DNA of 5,678 bases from Marinagarivorans sp. UBA5868 (GTDB lineage Bacteria; Pseudomonadota; Gammaproteobacteria; Pseudomonadales; Cellvibrionaceae), in contig DJFQ01000049.1 of the NCBI GenBank assembly GCA_002432095.1, positions 14,909-20,586 on the forward strand, written 5' to 3'. A model generated the notes under the pieces. It did not search any database and was not told the origin of the DNA. It saw only the letters and a list, made by a program, of their open reading frames with translations. Shown piece by piece: positions 4,706 through 5,678 of this stretch (position 1 is its first letter; every line of letters begins with the position of its first letter). Position numbers and translations under genes: made by a program.

Positions 4706-5581
4706 TTAGTCTCCGCCGCCGGTTTTCAGACCGGTAATTTCGAAACGCCAAGTGCGAATAATGTCCAGCTGGTCTGCCGTTTTGCGTATTTCCGGTGGAA
4801 ATGGGTCAAAAGGCCCCGCCATCCGTATGATTTGCAGCGCCGCTTGATCGAGAACGGGATGACCTGAGGGTTTCAGAATTTCCACTTTGTCGACACTGCC
4901 ATCGCTGTTGATGATGACCGATAGGCGCAGACTGCCAAAGATCCGGTTCTCCAGCGCCGCTTTGGGAAAGTTCTGGTTGCCCATCAACTCGACCTTTTGT
5001 GTCCAGCGGTTGAGATATTCAGCATCAAAGGAGGTTCTGGTGGCGACGGAGGTCATGCGTCTAATGCGCGGGCGGCGCGCAAACTCCTGCTGCAGCCGGT
5101 CGAGTTTGGCTCTCAAGGATGCAATTTCCGGATTGAGCAGTGGTGTATCTTCAAGCTGCGCATCGCGATATTCCTGAGTCTCAGCAGCTTCCACGTCCAG
5201 CGGTTGGTTGATCTTATTTTCGCTGTTTGTGGCGGTGAGAAATTCTTGCTGGCTAATGGTTGCTACCAGAGTTTTTTGTTGGGGAACCGGCGTTATCTCG
5301 TTGATATTGGGAGCCACGACTTCCGAGGTTTCTTGGGTGGTCAATTCCTTCGTGTCAGCAATTGTGCCGCTGGCCTCTTGATTGTATTGCGCCAGGTAAT
5401 CCGCTTTATCCGGTTCGCGTTGCGACTGGTGAGTGGCGAGGGTGATGTTCAACGTAGGCGCCGGTTTGGGAGTGCGGTTGATGGTGAATGTCACCCCCAA
5501 AATCAGCACCGCATGCACGGCTACGGCCAGAAAGACCGTAAAGCTGAGGCGTTCGCCGCTGCTGGTTTTATCGAGACTCAT
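4706..5581 (-). CDS. tonB: TonB-family energy transducer, TonB3-like
   Basis: TonB proteins are anchored in the inner membrane, span the periplasm and pass proton-motive energy from ExbB/ExbD to outer-membrane partners. This 291-residue protein has a short cytoplasmic N-terminus, one membrane anchor (about 12-34, with His23 in AVAVHAVLILGV), a long periplasmic linker and a TonB C-terminal domain (about 185-283). That domain includes YLNRWTQKVELMGNQNFP, GSLRLSVIINSDGSVDKVEI, SGHPVLDQAALQIIRMAGPF and IIRTWRFEI. The linker is rich in Gln, Glu and Thr and lacks the Pro-Glu/Pro-Lys repeats of classical TonB. A likely short coiled coil (153-170) and a basic patch RRPRIRR (169-175) precede the C-terminal domain. 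The ATG at 5579-5581 is bounded by an in-frame stop at 5594-5596; its Shine-Dalgarno is poor. P. aeruginosa tonB3 sits next to algH and ruvX and affects twitching motility, so a pilus-related role is plausible but inferred. Confidence 0.92.
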   Translation of the reverse strand: MSLDKTSSGERLSFTVFLAVAVHAVLILGVTFTINRTPKPAPTLNITLATHQSQREPDKADYLAQYNQEASGTIADTKELTTQETSEVVAPNINEITPVPQQKTLVATISQQEFLTATNSENKINQPLDVEAAETQEYRDAQLEDTPLLNPEIASLRAKLDRLQQEFARRPRIRRMTSVATRTSFDAEYLNRWTQKVELMGNQNFPKAALENRIFGSLRLSVIINSDGSVDKVEILKPSGHPVLDQAALQIIRMAGPFDPFPPEIRKTADQLDIIRTWRFEITGLKTGGGD

Positions 5582-5598
5582 GTTGCGTACTGACTATT

Positions 5599-5632
5599 TT
5601 TATAATCGTGGGTGATCTTAAATTTTAAAGAT
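5599..5632 (-). promoter_or_regulatory. Possible promoter and operator region of tonB
   Basis: On the minus strand TATAAA (complement of 5599-5604) is a fair -10 hexamer, 17 bases upstream of the tonB ATG. No good -35 is seen. The -35 position is instead covered by an AT-rich imperfect palindrome, ATCTT-N8-AAGAT (5615-5632), so an activator or repressor could act there. It does not resemble a Fur box. The call is tentative. Confidence 0.3.
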
Positions 5633-5678
5633 GTTTTAGCCGCCCTAAAGGCGACTTGCGGTCTGTTCGCCTGCCTGT

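Noticed and set aside
4997..5593. 198-codon plus-strand open frame opposite tonB
   Set aside because: Its translation resembles no family, while the minus strand encodes a clear TonB anchor and C-terminal domain over the same bases.
5645..5678. Tail of an upstream minus-strand gene such as gshB (reading QAGEQTASRL, then TAG at 5645-5647)
   Set aside because: Synteny makes gshB likely just to the right, but ten residues match no recognisable GshB ending. Two other frames are also open for a stretch, one overlapping the tonB start, so the frame cannot be chosen.
1..5678. Mobile element, CRISPR array, tRNA or rRNA
   Set aside because: I saw no transposase, no direct-repeat array and no tRNA or rRNA signature. 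All long coding regions are accounted for by chromosomal housekeeping and pilus genes.

Overview
The window looks like core chromosome of a gammaproteobacterium with type IV pili and moderate G+C. PilT, PilU, RuvX and AlgH read like the Pseudomonas proteins over their whole lengths. The gene order also recalls the Pseudomonas aeruginosa region in which yggS diverges from pilT-pilU and ruvX-algH-tonB3-gshB lies nearby. I cannot name the genus. There is no insertion sequence, CRISPR array, tRNA or rRNA.

Left part (1-2780). The 5' end of yggS (a PLP-homeostasis protein) runs off the left edge on the minus strand. It is divergent from pilT and pilU, two type IV pilus retraction ATPases transcribed rightwards. 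The 110-base gap between yggS and pilT holds a good sigma-70 promoter for pilT. pilT and pilU are separated by 84 bases that hold a GC-rich hairpin without a U-tract.

Middle (2781-3612). A 259-base gap carries a promoter (TTGTTC-17-TATAAT), a convincing yybP-ykoY manganese riboswitch, a long hairpin and a weak ribosome binding site. These precede a 190-residue GDT1/TMEM165-family (UPF0016, MneA-like) membrane protein, a likely Mn2+ exporter. Sensor and exporter together form a self-contained manganese-efflux unit.

Right part (3613-5678). On the minus strand, reading leftwards, come tonB (TonB3-like), algH and ruvX. ruvX converges on the exporter gene with only 2 bases between the stop codons. 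The last 97 bases upstream of tonB hold possible regulatory structure and perhaps the tail of an upstream gene, by synteny gshB, which cannot be proved here.

Functionally the window joins twitching-motility genes (pilT, pilU and a tonB of the type linked to pilus assembly in Pseudomonas), housekeeping genes (yggS, ruvX, algH) and a metal-responsive exporter. In P. aeruginosa the corresponding interval contains pyrR-pyrB-pyrC and other genes. The most interesting signal is the riboswitch and its expression platform, where three pairings compete.
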